Shown: positions 36,103-44,808 of the stretch, piece after piece
Numbering within the stretch: position 1 is the stretch's first letter
How the letters are laid out: every line of letters starts with the position of its first letter
DNA from: Algoriphagus sp. AK58
GTDB lineage: Bacteria; Bacteroidota; Bacteroidia; Cytophagales; Cyclobacteriaceae
DNA: 64,000 nucleotides
NCBI RefSeq assembly: GCF_014324365.1
Contig: NZ_QEIG01000003.1
Coordinates: 62,001 to 126,000 of the forward strand
Direction of reading: 5' to 3'
Position numbers and translations under genes: made by a program
The notes under the pieces: generated by a model
The model's database searches: none
What the model was told of the DNA's origin: nothing
What the model saw: only the letters and a program-made list of their open reading frames with translations

Positions 36103-36995
36103 GCACGTATTCAATCAAAGACTTAGAACAGTTGTCTGGGATAAAAGCCCATACACTTCGTATTTGGGAGCAGCGTTACAGTCTTCTCAGTCCAAAAAGA
36201 ACGGATACCAATATTCGTTTTTATGACGATGATGATCTAAAGCTGATTTTGAATGTAGCCCTGTTGAACGACAACGGTTTTAAAATCAGCAAAATTGCTT
36301 CCATGGAATCTCAGGAAATCCGTGAAGAAGTAATGAAGTTAACCGAACGCTCATTGACTCACGATGATCAAATTCACGCTCTCACGATCTGCATGATCGA
36401 GATGGACGAAGAGCGATTTGATAAAATACTTAGCACGAATATTATCAAGTTGGGATTTGAGCAAACCATGCTTAATATCATATACCCCTTTATGTCAAAA
36501 ATCGGGGTCCTCTGGCAGACTGGGGCCATCAATCCTGCCCAAGAGCATTTTATGTCCAACTTGGTCAGACAAAAGCTAATCGTGGCGATAGATGGACAGA
36601 TTTCGCAGGGTGGAGGAAAGAAGTTTCTTCTTTTTCTTCCTGAAGGTGAACTACACGAGATCTCCTTGCTCTTTGCGAGCTATTTGATCAAATCCAAAGG
36701 ACACAAAGTGATTTACTTGGGGCAAAGCACTCCGAATGATGATCTGCTTTCTGTTTTCAAACTTCATCAACCCGAATTTCTGCTTACGGTCATTACGACC
36801 TCTCCCTCTTCTGAATATGTTCAAGAATACGTTAATGCTTTGGCAGAGCGTTTTTCTTCCTCACAGATCCTGGTGACCGGCTATCAGGTGATCGGCCAAG
36901 ATTTGATATTCCCCAAAAATGTCCGGCAAATGAACTATATCAGGGATATAAAAGAACTTCTTGAAGAGCTCGAACCCGTTGGCCAAGAAAAATAG
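36099..36995 (+). CDS. CarH/LitR-like MerR regulator with B12-binding (light-sensing) domain
   Basis: This is a likely coenzyme-B12 photoreceptor that represses carotenoid genes in the dark. The 298-aa protein has a MerR-type helix-turn-helix (1-70: YSIKDLEQLSGIKAHTLRIWEQRY), a helical bundle (about 80-165) and a Rossmann B12 domain (175-290). The bundle has Trp139 and Glu149-His150 in WQTGAINPAQEH, exactly the Wx9EH motif of CarH photoreceptors. The candidate lower-ligand His186 lies in ELHEIS, a variant of DxHxxG. The residue after Trp139 is Gln, where Thermus CarH has the His that caps cobalt after light. Start is GTG, overlapping crtZ. A terminator follows at 37025. Confidence 0.88.
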   Translation: MSTYSIKDLEQLSGIKAHTLRIWEQRYSLLSPKRTDTNIRFYDDDDLKLILNVALLNDNGFKISKIASMESQEIREEVMKLTERSLTHDDQIHALTICMIEMDEERFDKILSTNIIKLGFEQTMLNIIYPFMSKIGVLWQTGAINPAQEHFMSNLVRQKLIVAIDGQISQGGGKKFLLFLPEGELHEISLLFASYLIKSKGHKVIYLGQSTPNDDLLSVFKLHQPEFLLTVITTSPSSEYVQEYVNALAERFSSSQILVTGYQVIGQDLIFPKNVRQMNYIRDIKELLEELEPVGQEK

Positions 36996-37023
36996 TTAAA
37001 CAAAAAATCCATTTACTTAAACA
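36996..37023. promoter_or_regulatory. Additional half-sites after the B12 regulator gene
   Basis: TTAAACAAAA at 36996-37005 is identical to the right arm of the operator at 37168-37177, and TTAAACA recurs at 37017-37023. They begin directly after the regulator stop codon. They may extend the operator array or be chance in AT-rich DNA. Confidence 0.4.
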
Positions 37024-37024
37024 G

Positions 37025-37052
37025 AGGCACTTCATTGAAAAGTGCCTTTTTT
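37025..37052 (+). terminator. Rho-independent terminator after the B12 regulator
   Basis: Arms AGGCACTT and AAGTGCCT with T after. It separates the cruF-crtZ-regulator genes from the ECF-crt operon. Confidence 0.85.
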
Positions 37053-37097
37053 AATGTCTATACAGCATTTTATCTGAATTTTTTACCTTTTATCACT

Positions 37098-37177
37098 TTT
37101 TGTTTAATCTTTTTGAAAATTAATTCGACAAAATATTTGGATTTTGTTTAATCCTTCCTAGATTTGGTTAAACAAAA
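37098..37177 (+). promoter_or_regulatory. Promoter of the ECF-crt operon framed by an inverted repeat (probable B12-regulator operator)
   Basis: The promoter reads TTTG at 37136-37139, 19 bases, TAGATTTG at 37159-37166, a perfect match to the Bacteroidota consensus. TTTTGTTTAA at 37142-37151 and its perfect reverse complement TTAAACAAAA at 37168-37177 flank the -7 box with a 16-base spacer. A further direct copy TTTTGTTTAA lies at 37098-37107, 44 bases (about four helix turns) upstream of the left arm. A protein bound to both arms would block the polymerase. The start codon lies 10 bases after the right arm. Confidence 0.75.
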
Positions 37178-37187
37178 CAACGCAACC

Positions 37188-37700
37188 ATGACAACTCTAG
37201 AATTTAGCTATTCTCTTCAAAAGCTCTCCAGCTCTTTGAAGCCCTTTGCGATGAAGCTTACCCGTGATGTGGATGATGCAAATGACCTACTACAGGACAC
37301 AATGGTTAAGGCATTCACGAATAGAGATAAGTTCACGGAGGGTACTAACCTGAAGGCTTGGTTGTATACGATTATGAAAAATACCTTCATCACCAACTAC
37401 CAAAGAATGGTAAGAAGAGGTACTTTCGTAGATACTACAGATAATCTCCACTACATCAACTCCAGTGATGCACTTATCGAAAACGGAGTTTTCGGAAGTT
37501 TCACCATGGAGGATATTCAGGTAGCCATCGAAAAGCTGGATGATGTCTACAAAACCCCGTTTTTGATGCACTTCCGTGGTTTCAAATATCACGAGATCGC
37601 GGACAAGCTTCAGATCCCGATTGGAACTGTGAAAAATAGAATCCATATTGCCCGTAAGCTTCTCAAAGAAGACTTGATGGTTTACAAGCACAAAAACTAA
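37188..37700 (+). CDS. ECF-type RNA polymerase sigma factor, LitS-like by context
   Basis: The 170-aa protein has sigma region 2 (about 12-80: MKLTRDVDDANDLLQDTMVKAF, then LKAWLYTIMKNTFITNYQR) and region 4 (about 112-165: FRGFKYHEIADKLQIPIGTVKNRIHIARK). There is no anti-sigma gene next to it, so its level is probably set by transcription. I start at the ATG at 37188; the upstream TTG lies within the promoter. crtI begins 4 bases after its stop. In Streptomyces the LitR photoreceptor controls the ECF factor LitS and the crt genes in a similar order, so the same logic is likely here. Confidence 0.92.
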   Translation: MTTLEFSYSLQKLSSSLKPFAMKLTRDVDDANDLLQDTMVKAFTNRDKFTEGTNLKAWLYTIMKNTFITNYQRMVRRGTFVDTTDNLHYINSSDALIENGVFGSFTMEDIQVAIEKLDDVYKTPFLMHFRGFKYHEIADKLQIPIGTVKNRIHIARKLLKEDLMVYKHKN

Positions 37701-37704
37701 TTCT

Positions 37705-39189
37705 ATGTCAAAAAAACATGTGGTGGTGATCGGATCCGGCTTCGCCGGGCTTTCCGCAGCCACACACCTGGCAGATAAAACGAGTTGTTCAATCACCCTT
37801 CTTGAAAAAAACGATTCCCCCGGTGGAAGAGCTAGAAAGTTCGAGCACCAGGGGTTTGTTTTTGATATGGGTCCCAGCTGGTATTGGATGCCGGATGTCT
37901 TCGAAAGCTATTTTGCCCACTTTGGCAAAAAGCCCTCAGATTATTATGACTTGCTCCGATTGGATCCATCCTATGCGGTAGTGTATGGAAAAAATGACAT
38001 CCTGGATATTCCTGCAGACTTGGGAGAATTCAAGAAGATGCTTGACCGGATCGAACCAGGGGCTGGCAAAAATCTGGATAAATTTCTGGCTCAGGCAAAG
38101 TATAAGTACGAGGTAGGCATCCACGATTTGGTACATAGGCCGAGCAGGTCCATTTTCGAATTTACCTCGCCTGGATTATTGGTGGACATGATTCGCATGG
38201 ACATCTTTCAGTCTATGTCCAAGCACGTGAGGAAATTTTTTTCTCATGAAAAAATTATTCGTCTGATGGAATTTCCGGTACTTTTCCTTGGAGAAACTGC
38301 CGAAAATATTCCCGCTCTTTACAGCTTGATGAACTATGCAGACATCGCCTTGGGGACCTGGTATCCCAAAAAAGGAATGCACGAGATCATCAAAGGAATG
38401 GTAGCTCTCGCAGAAGAAAAAGGCGTGAAAATCCGCTATTCTTCCGAAGTCGAAGAAATAGAAGTCGAAAATGGCGTCGCAAAAAGAATCAGGCTTAAAT
38501 CAGGCGAAAAAATTGAGGCTGATATCGTGGTAGCCGGTGCGGACTATCATCATGTGGACAAGCATCTGCTCAATCCCAAATACAGTAATTACAGCGAAGA
38601 ATACTGGGACAAGCGGGTGATGGCCCCTTCCAGTTTGTTGTTTTATCTGGGAATCGACAAGAAGCTCCATAATCTGAGACATCACAATTTATTCTTCGAC
38701 GAGCCGCTTGGTCCCCATGCAGACGCGATTTACACCCATCCCCGCTGGCCCGAAAAACCGCTCTTTTATGCATCTGTCCCATCCATCACTGATCCCACTG
38801 TGGCTCCGGAAGGAAAGGAAAATGTATTTTTATTAGTGCCTTTGGCTCCGGATTTGGAGGATACCGAAGAAATGCGGGAAAAATATTACCACCTCATCAT
38901 GGATCGTTTGGAGAAAATTTCCGGACAGGAGATTCGCTCGCACGTGGTTTATAAAAGGTCCTATGCACACCGTGATTTCAAGGCAGATTACCACGCCTTC
39001 AAGGGAAATGCCTACGGATTGGCTAATACGCTCCTTCAAACCGCTATTTTGAAGCCTGGACTGAAAAACAAAAAAGTGCGAAATCTGTATTATACAGGTC
39101 AGTTGACCGTACCAGGACCCGGAGTACCCCCTTCTCTCATCTCCGGGCATGTAGTTGCAAAAGAGGTGATGAAAGAAAACAATTTGTAG
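37705..39189 (+). CDS. crtI: Phytoene desaturase CrtI
   Basis: CrtI is an FAD enzyme that introduces the conjugated double bonds that turn colourless phytoene into lycopene. The 494-aa protein has the dinucleotide-binding motif VVVIGSGFAGLSAATHLADK at the N-terminus, the substrate-region FVFDMGPSWYWMPDVFESYF, and the C-terminal CrtI signature YYTGQLTVPGPGVPPSLISGHVVAKEV. It follows the ECF gene by 4 bases and precedes crtB by 21. Its family also includes CrtD-type 3,4-desaturases, but with crtB next to it CrtI is the better call. Confidence 0.94.
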   Translation: MSKKHVVVIGSGFAGLSAATHLADKTSCSITLLEKNDSPGGRARKFEHQGFVFDMGPSWYWMPDVFESYFAHFGKKPSDYYDLLRLDPSYAVVYGKNDILDIPADLGEFKKMLDRIEPGAGKNLDKFLAQAKYKYEVGIHDLVHRPSRSIFEFTSPGLLVDMIRMDIFQSMSKHVRKFFSHEKIIRLMEFPVLFLGETAENIPALYSLMNYADIALGTWYPKKGMHEIIKGMVALAEEKGVKIRYSSEVEEIEVENGVAKRIRLKSGEKIEADIVVAGADYHHVDKHLLNPKYSNYSEEYWDKRVMAPSSLLFYLGIDKKLHNLRHHNLFFDEPLGPHADAIYTHPRWPEKPLFYASVPSITDPTVAPEGKENVFLLVPLAPDLEDTEEMREKYYHLIMDRLEKISGQEIRSHVVYKRSYAHRDFKADYHAFKGNAYGLANTLLQTAILKPGLKNKKVRNLYYTGQLTVPGPGVPPSLISGHVVAKEVMKENNL

Positions 39190-39210
39190 ACAAAAAGGTA
39201 TATTATAGCA

Positions 39211-40053
39211 ATGGATGCAATTGAGCTTTTTGACCAAACTACCCTTGAGTGCAGCAAGCTGATCACTCAGCGATATAGCACGAGCTTTACCCTAGGTATC
39301 AAAACCCTGGACAAAAAGTTTCACCTTCCTATCTATGCTATCTATGGATTTGTTAGGTATGCGGATGAGATTGTAGATACCTTTCACGACAAAGACAAGC
39401 AAGCCCTTCTTGAACGATTCAAGAAAGATACCTACGAGGCGATAGAATCCGGCATCTCCCTTAACCCTGTCCTTCATGCCTTTCAGCTGATGGTAAACAA
39501 GTACAAGATTGATTTGGACTTGATCGAGGCGTTTCTCCATAGCATGGAAATGGATTTGGATTTTAAGACTTACAACGACTCCCGATACCATGAATACATC
39601 TATGGTTCGGCTGAGGTAGTGGGATTGATGTGCCTAAAGGTATTCTGCGAAGGAGATCAGGCTATGTATGAAAGGCTTCGTGAGCCTGCCTGCAAGTTGG
39701 GGGCAGCTTTTCAAAAAGTGAATTTCCTAAGGGACATCAAAAGTGATTTCGAGGAAAGAGGCCGTGTCTACTTCCCCGGAGTAGATTTCACCCGATTTGA
39801 CAAATCCGCAAAATCCCTGATCGAAGAGGATATTCAAAAAGATTTCAATGATTCCCTGATTGGAATTGAGCAGTTGCCCTCAGGAGCAAAACTCGGCGTG
39901 CGAGTAGCTTATCTCTACTATCAAAAGCTCTTTGACAAAATCAAAGGTCTTCCAGCAGAAGTGATCACTCAAAAACGTGTACGTATTCCCAACTCTCAAA
40001 AATTATCTCTTTTGGTAGGGACCTATTTTGAAACCAAACTCGGGATTCTCTGA
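39211..40053 (+). CDS. crtB: Phytoene synthase CrtB
   Basis: CrtB condenses two geranylgeranyl diphosphates into phytoene. The 280-aa product has both aspartate-rich metal motifs: YADEIVD (near 50) and RDIKSDFEERGRVYFP (near 175), plus SFTLGIKTL and the YIYGSAEVVGLMCL block. The stop TGA overlaps the ATG of the lycopene cyclase by one base, showing tight coupling. Confidence 0.95.
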   Translation: MDAIELFDQTTLECSKLITQRYSTSFTLGIKTLDKKFHLPIYAIYGFVRYADEIVDTFHDKDKQALLERFKKDTYEAIESGISLNPVLHAFQLMVNKYKIDLDLIEAFLHSMEMDLDFKTYNDSRYHEYIYGSAEVVGLMCLKVFCEGDQAMYERLREPACKLGAAFQKVNFLRDIKSDFEERGRVYFPGVDFTRFDKSAKSLIEEDIQKDFNDSLIGIEQLPSGAKLGVRVAYLYYQKLFDKIKGLPAEVITQKRVRIPNSQKLSLLVGTYFETKLGIL

Positions 40054-40754
40054 TGGAAAGATACCTCTATTTTGGTGTGCTGCTCTTTGCGATTTCTTAC
40101 CCCTTGGCTCAATCCTTTGAGCATCGAATACGGTATGCTTCCAAGTGGGGACAACTCTTTCCGGGTATGCTGATTACAGCCCTGTTTTTTATCGTATGGG
40201 ATATTTGGTTTACCAAAATCGGAGTTTGGGTATTCAATCCCACGTATATCACCGGCATTTTCTTGGGAAATCTTCCAATTGAGGAAATCCTCTTCTTCTT
40301 TATCATTCCCTTTGCTTGTGTATTTATTTATGAAGTGCTGATTTACTTCTTTCCAAAAGACTATTTTCAGCCATTGGGAAAGCCTTTTGTTTTTGTTTTG
40401 GTGCCTATTCTTTTCGGTATGGGCATTTTACATCTTGACAAATGGTACACTTCAGTCAATTTTCTGATCGGATCAGTGACCTTGATGATTCATTACCTGA
40501 TTTTCAAAGATCGATATTTGGGAAGATTCATATTTGCTTATCTGGTTCATTTGATTCCTCTCTTCCTATGTAATGGAATTCTGACAGGAGGAATGACGGA
40601 AGAGCCGGTGGTGATCTATAACAATGCAGAGAATCTTGGTGTCAGAATCTGGACGGTTCCCATAGAGGATACCATTTACTCCATGACGCTCTTTTTGATG
40701 AATATCAGCTTCTTTGAGCATCTGAGGAGCCAAAAAACAATTCAGTTAACTTGA
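40053..40754 (+). CDS. crtYcd: Fused heterodimeric-type lycopene cyclase (CrtYcd)
   Basis: In Gram-positive bacteria the lycopene cyclase is made of two small membrane proteins, CrtYc and CrtYd; here both are in one 233-aa chain. Seven or so membrane helices are predicted and the two halves each carry the family motif: LPIEEILFFFIIP in the first half and VPIEDTIYSMTLF in the second. Fused forms are known in Algoriphagus and other marine Bacteroidota. The enzyme closes one or both psi ends of lycopene into beta rings. It overlaps crtB and is followed by ispH after 13 bases. Confidence 0.9.
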   Translation: MERYLYFGVLLFAISYPLAQSFEHRIRYASKWGQLFPGMLITALFFIVWDIWFTKIGVWVFNPTYITGIFLGNLPIEEILFFFIIPFACVFIYEVLIYFFPKDYFQPLGKPFVFVLVPILFGMGILHLDKWYTSVNFLIGSVTLMIHYLIFKDRYLGRFIFAYLVHLIPLFLCNGILTGGMTEEPVVIYNNAENLGVRIWTVPIEDTIYSMTLFLMNISFFEHLRSQKTIQLT

Positions 40755-40767
40755 AGTTTAAACGAAC

Positions 40768-41613
40768 ATGAAGAATCTCCAAGTACAAATCGATGACCAT
40801 TCAGGCTTTTGCTTTGGCGTGGTCTACGCGATCGAAATGGCTGAAGAAATACTCGATGAGCAGGGCTACCTATATTGCCTTGGAGATATTGTGCACAATG
40901 ACGAGGAGGTCAATCGCTTGACCCGAAAAGGCCTTAAGATCATTGATCATGGGGATTTGCATGGACTAAGGGATGAAAAAGTATTGATCCGCGCTCATGG
41001 TGAGCCTCCTTCCACCTACGAACTGGCAATCAAAAATAACCTTACACTGATCGATGCAAGCTGCCCAGTAGTTTTGAAGCTTCAAAACAGAATCAAAAAT
41101 TCATTCGATAAAGACGAGAAGATCTATATCTATGGAAAACACGGTCATGCAGAGGTGATAGGGTTATTGGGTCAGACCAACAATAAGGCAGTGGTCTTCC
41201 AAGATATCTCAGAACTGGACATCGCCACACTTCCCAAAAATCTTACACTATACAGTCAGACCACCAAAAGCACCGATAAATTTTACCAGATCAATGATAT
41301 CCTGACTCAAAATGGGATAGCAGTCAATACCAATGATACCATCTGCCGACAGGTATCTAATCGGGATAAAGAACTTAGAGATTTTGCCGCCAAATTTGAT
41401 AAAATTGTCTTTGTGAGCGGTACTAAATCATCGAATGGAAAGGTTCTTTACAACGTCTGCAAAGAGAAAAATCCCAATACCTACTTCGTCTCCAATCCAG
41501 AACAAATCGAGGAGTCCTGGTTTAACCCGAATGAATCTGTAGGTATCTGCGGAGCCACTTCCACCCCAATGTGGCTGATGGAACAGGTAAAAGAACGAAT
41601 CCTTACCTTTTAA
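40768..41613 (+). CDS. ispH: 4-hydroxy-3-methylbut-2-enyl diphosphate reductase IspH (LytB)
   Basis: IspH is the last enzyme of the MEP pathway: an iron-sulfur protein that makes IPP and DMAPP, the precursors of all carotenoids. The 281-aa product has the three cluster-binding cysteines (Cys15 in SGFCFGV, one in DASCPVVLK, one in DTICRQVSNRD), the catalytic Glu segment RAHGEPPSTY and the GATSTPMWLMEQV C-terminus. Its position between crtY and crtW is notable, since it ties precursor supply to the pigment operon and its regulation. Confidence 0.95.
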   Translation: MKNLQVQIDDHSGFCFGVVYAIEMAEEILDEQGYLYCLGDIVHNDEEVNRLTRKGLKIIDHGDLHGLRDEKVLIRAHGEPPSTYELAIKNNLTLIDASCPVVLKLQNRIKNSFDKDEKIYIYGKHGHAEVIGLLGQTNNKAVVFQDISELDIATLPKNLTLYSQTTKSTDKFYQINDILTQNGIAVNTNDTICRQVSNRDKELRDFAAKFDKIVFVSGTKSSNGKVLYNVCKEKNPNTYFVSNPEQIEESWFNPNESVGICGATSTPMWLMEQVKERILTF

Positions 41614-41616
41614 CCT

Positions 41617-42324
41617 ATGACCGGTACCCAAAACCAAATTGCCACGACAGATCCAAAAGGGCTCGTGATCGGTTGGTCAATTATTTTAGTTTGGGCAACT
41701 TCTTTGGTTTTTTTGCTTACTTGGGACTTTTCGTGGACAAATCCACTCACCTATTTGGCGATCTTGGTCCAAATGCACCTCTATACGGGGTTATTTATTA
41801 CTGCCCATGACGCCATGCATGGTGTGGTGACGGCCAATAAAAAATTAAACCATTTGACCGGCTGGATAGCAGCTTTACTTTTTTCCTACAATTTCTATTG
41901 GAAGCTTTTCCCAAAACATCACGAACATCATCGCTTTGTCGCCACAGATCAAGATCCTGATTACCATCCTTCAGAACGTTTTTTCCCTTGGTACCTTAGC
42001 TTTATTCGTCAGTATGTGAATATCTGGCAGATTCTGTTGATGGCAGTTACCTTCAATATTCTAAAACTGTATTTGCCTATGGTAAATCTGATCATTTTCT
42101 GGATGCTTCCGGCCGTACTGTCTACGTTTCAATTGTTTTATTTTGGCACTTACCTTCCCCATCGAGGAGAAAATGATAACAAACATCACTCGAAATCCCA
42201 GGGGAAAAACCACCTTTGGGCATTTCTGAGTTGTTATTTTTTCGGGTATCATTTCGAGCATCATGATTCGCCTGGCACCCCTTGGTGGAGACTATGGAGA
42301 GTAAAAGAAGGACAAACTGCCTAA
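41617..42324 (+). CDS. crtW: Beta-carotene ketolase CrtW
   Basis: CrtW adds 4-keto groups to beta rings. The 235-aa membrane protein has the di-iron histidine motifs HDAMHG (near 66), HHEHHRF (near 105) and HFEHHDSPGTPWWRLWR at the C-terminus, plus FGTYLPHR, which is typical of CrtW rather than of fatty-acid desaturases. It follows ispH by 3 bases and is the last gene of the operon before a TonB receptor. With CrtZ it would give 3-hydroxy-4-keto end groups as in flexixanthin or astaxanthin. Confidence 0.9.
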   Translation: MTGTQNQIATTDPKGLVIGWSIILVWATSLVFLLTWDFSWTNPLTYLAILVQMHLYTGLFITAHDAMHGVVTANKKLNHLTGWIAALLFSYNFYWKLFPKHHEHHRFVATDQDPDYHPSERFFPWYLSFIRQYVNIWQILLMAVTFNILKLYLPMVNLIIFWMLPAVLSTFQLFYFGTYLPHRGENDNKHHSKSQGKNHLWAFLSCYFFGYHFEHHDSPGTPWWRLWRVKEGQTA

Positions 42325-42405
42325 AATTCTTGATCAAAATCAAAAATTCGTAAAAGAGTAAACTTTGTCGGCTCTTTTTTGATTTAGCCTAAAAACCAAC
42401 TATTC

Positions 42406-44808
42406 ATGAGACCAGCTCTACTTCTTTTCGCTTTTTTTCTATCACTTTCCTCGGTTTTTTCTCAAGGAATAATCCGTGGGAAAATCACCAATTCTGTCAA
42501 CAATCAGCCAATCGGATTTGCAAATGTGTTGATTCTAAACACTGACTTGGGGGCTATTTCAGACGAAAACGGAAACTATGAGATCCAAAATGTACCTCCA
42601 GGACTGTATAATATTCGGGCAAGTTTCGTAGGCTATAAATCTTCCACCCAATTTGAAATCCAGGTCACTCTGGCCAGACCAGTCCAATTGGATTTCAATC
42701 TCTCAGAGGATGCTTCAGAGCTTTCCGAGGTGGTAGTAAACAGCGAATTCACCCGTTCGGAAGAGACGCCTCTTTCTGTGAGAAAACTAGGCACCAATGA
42801 AATTGAAAGATATCCGGGAGGAAACCGTGACATTTCTCGGGTGATCCAGGCCCTTCCGGGCGTAGCCAGTACACCAAGCTTCCGAAATGACATTCTAATT
42901 CGCGGTGGCGCACCAAATGAGAACCGATTCTATGTGGACGAAATAGAGGTACCTGTCATCAATCACTTTTCTACCCAAGGATCTTCCGGAGGACCAGTAG
43001 GGATCATCAACGTCAATTTGATTAAAAGTCTGGACCTGATTGCCGGGGGATTTCCTGCCAATAGAATGGATGCTTTGAGCTCTTTTTTTGAAATCCAACT
43101 CAAGGAAGGGCGTCGTGACAAAATGTTCTCCCAGCTTACCCTTGGTGCCTCGGAACTGACCTTTTCAAATGACGGCCCACTTTCAGAAAAAACCACCTAT
43201 TCTCTTTCAGCAAGAAGATCTTATTTGCAAGGCCTATTTAGACTTCTTGGACTTCCTTTTCTTCCAACTTTTAATGATTTTCAGCTAAAAACCACCACTA
43301 GAATCAATGAGAAGACCGAGTTGACCTTTATTGGACTTGGCGCAATTGACGATTTTGAACTCAATCAGGACATTCCTGAAAATGAAACAGAAGAAGAGCG
43401 GGAAAACCGACTCTACCTACTCGATGTACTGCCCGTACAGACTCAGTGGAATTATACTACAGGGGTAAAGCTCAAGAGATTTAGGGAAAATGGCTTTTGG
43501 ACCTTTGTGCTCAGCAGAAACATGCTGAACAATCAGTCCATCAAATATGCAGGAAATGACGCCAGTTCAGAGAACAACCTGCTTTTTGATTATTCCTCTC
43601 AGGAATCTGAAAACAAATTCAGGGCAGAAAACAGTATTTTCGGAAAAGGGTACACGATTAAATACGGAGTAAATTACCAGTATTCCCGCTATTTCATCAG
43701 CAATTTTGACCGATCCACCCTTTCGTCCACAGGTGGAGTAATCGATGTAGAAGCGACTTCCTTTTTCAACCAATATGGAGGTTTTATTTCGGGGAGTAAA
43801 AACTTTGTGGGAGACCGACTGCTGCTGACAGGAGGGGTCAGGATAGACGGGGCTGATTTTGCCAAAACCGCATCCAACCCTTTCAATCAGATAAGCCCTA
43901 GATTATCGGCTTCTTATCAGCTCAAGCAAAACCTTTATGCCACGTTGAATGCCGGTATATATTATCAGAAGCCGTCCTATTCGGTGTTGGGATACCGCGA
44001 TAATGAAGGTGTCTTGGTGAATCAGGAAAATGATGTACGATACATACGAAACGCTCAATTGATAGGTGGAATCGAATACCTGGTACCTGAAAAATCCAGG
44101 AGATTTACAGCCGAGGTTTTCTATAAAAAATACAGTAATTATCCTTCCTCTATCCGAAATGGAATATCTCTGGCTAATCTGGGGGCTGATTTTGGTGTCA
44201 TTGGAAATGAACCTGTAGCGTCCAATTCAAGTGGACGTGCATACGGATTGGAATTGCTCGCTCAGCAACGGTTTTACAACAACTTCTATGGAATCGCGGC
44301 CATCACGTTAGTGAGAAGTGAGTTTACCAATCCCAACACTCAGGGTTTTGTGCCATCCGCTTGGGACAACAAATTTATCGTCAGTATGTCTGGGGGAAAA
44401 CGGTTCAGGAAAAACTGGGAAATCGGATCAAGGTGGAGATTTCTCGGAGGTACACCCTACACGCCTTTTGATTTGGAAGCATCCAGTCTGATCAGCAATT
44501 GGGATTTGAGAAATTCAGGAATCCTGGATTATACCCAGATCAACGCCATTCGACTGAACCCTTTTCACCAGCTAGATCTGAGGATTGACAAAAAATATTT
44601 TTTCGACCGTTGGAATCTCAACTGGTATGTGGATATACAAAACCTCTACAATTTCCAGGCAGAACAAGCACCGATATTAATTCCGGTAAGGGACGACTCT
44701 GGTAACATTCTTATCGATCCCAATGATCCAAGCCGGTACCAATTAAAACTAATAGAAAACCCTGCCGGTAATATTCTCCCTACGGTTGGGATTATTGTGG
44801 AATTTTAA
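42406..44808 (+). CDS. TonB-dependent outer-membrane receptor
   Basis: The 800-aa protein has a signal peptide (LSSVFSQ, cut near 20), a carboxypeptidase-regulatory-like domain (about 22-105: IIRGKITNSVNNQPIGFANVLI, ENGNYEIQNVPPGLYNIRASFVGY), a plug domain (about 115-225: SRVIQALPGVASTPSFRNDILIRGG) and a beta-barrel ending in VGIIVEF, a normal terminal strand. No SusD-like partner lies next to it and the ligand is unknown. It follows the crt operon by 81 bases; any link to pigment is not shown. Its last bases overlap the stop of the convergent gene by 4. Confidence 0.92.
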   Translation: MRPALLLFAFFLSLSSVFSQGIIRGKITNSVNNQPIGFANVLILNTDLGAISDENGNYEIQNVPPGLYNIRASFVGYKSSTQFEIQVTLARPVQLDFNLSEDASELSEVVVNSEFTRSEETPLSVRKLGTNEIERYPGGNRDISRVIQALPGVASTPSFRNDILIRGGAPNENRFYVDEIEVPVINHFSTQGSSGGPVGIINVNLIKSLDLIAGGFPANRMDALSSFFEIQLKEGRRDKMFSQLTLGASELTFSNDGPLSEKTTYSLSARRSYLQGLFRLLGLPFLPTFNDFQLKTTTRINEKTELTFIGLGAIDDFELNQDIPENETEEERENRLYLLDVLPVQTQWNYTTGVKLKRFRENGFWTFVLSRNMLNNQSIKYAGNDASSENNLLFDYSSQESENKFRAENSIFGKGYTIKYGVNYQYSRYFISNFDRSTLSSTGGVIDVEATSFFNQYGGFISGSKNFVGDRLLLTGGVRIDGADFAKTASNPFNQISPRLSASYQLKQNLYATLNAGIYYQKPSYSVLGYRDNEGVLVNQENDVRYIRNAQLIGGIEYLVPEKSRRFTAEVFYKKYSNYPSSIRNGISLANLGADFGVIGNEPVASNSSGRAYGLELLAQQRFYNNFYGIAAITLVRSEFTNPNTQGFVPSAWDNKFIVSMSGGKRFRKNWEIGSRWRFLGGTPYTPFDLEASSLISNWDLRNSGILDYTQINAIRLNPFHQLDLRIDKKYFFDRWNLNWYVDIQNLYNFQAEQAPILIPVRDDSGNILIDPNDPSRYQLKLIENPAGNILPTVGIIVEF

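Noticed and set aside
42406..44808. SusC/SusD polysaccharide utilisation locus
   Set aside because: No SusD-like gene or glycan enzymes lie next to the TonB receptor.
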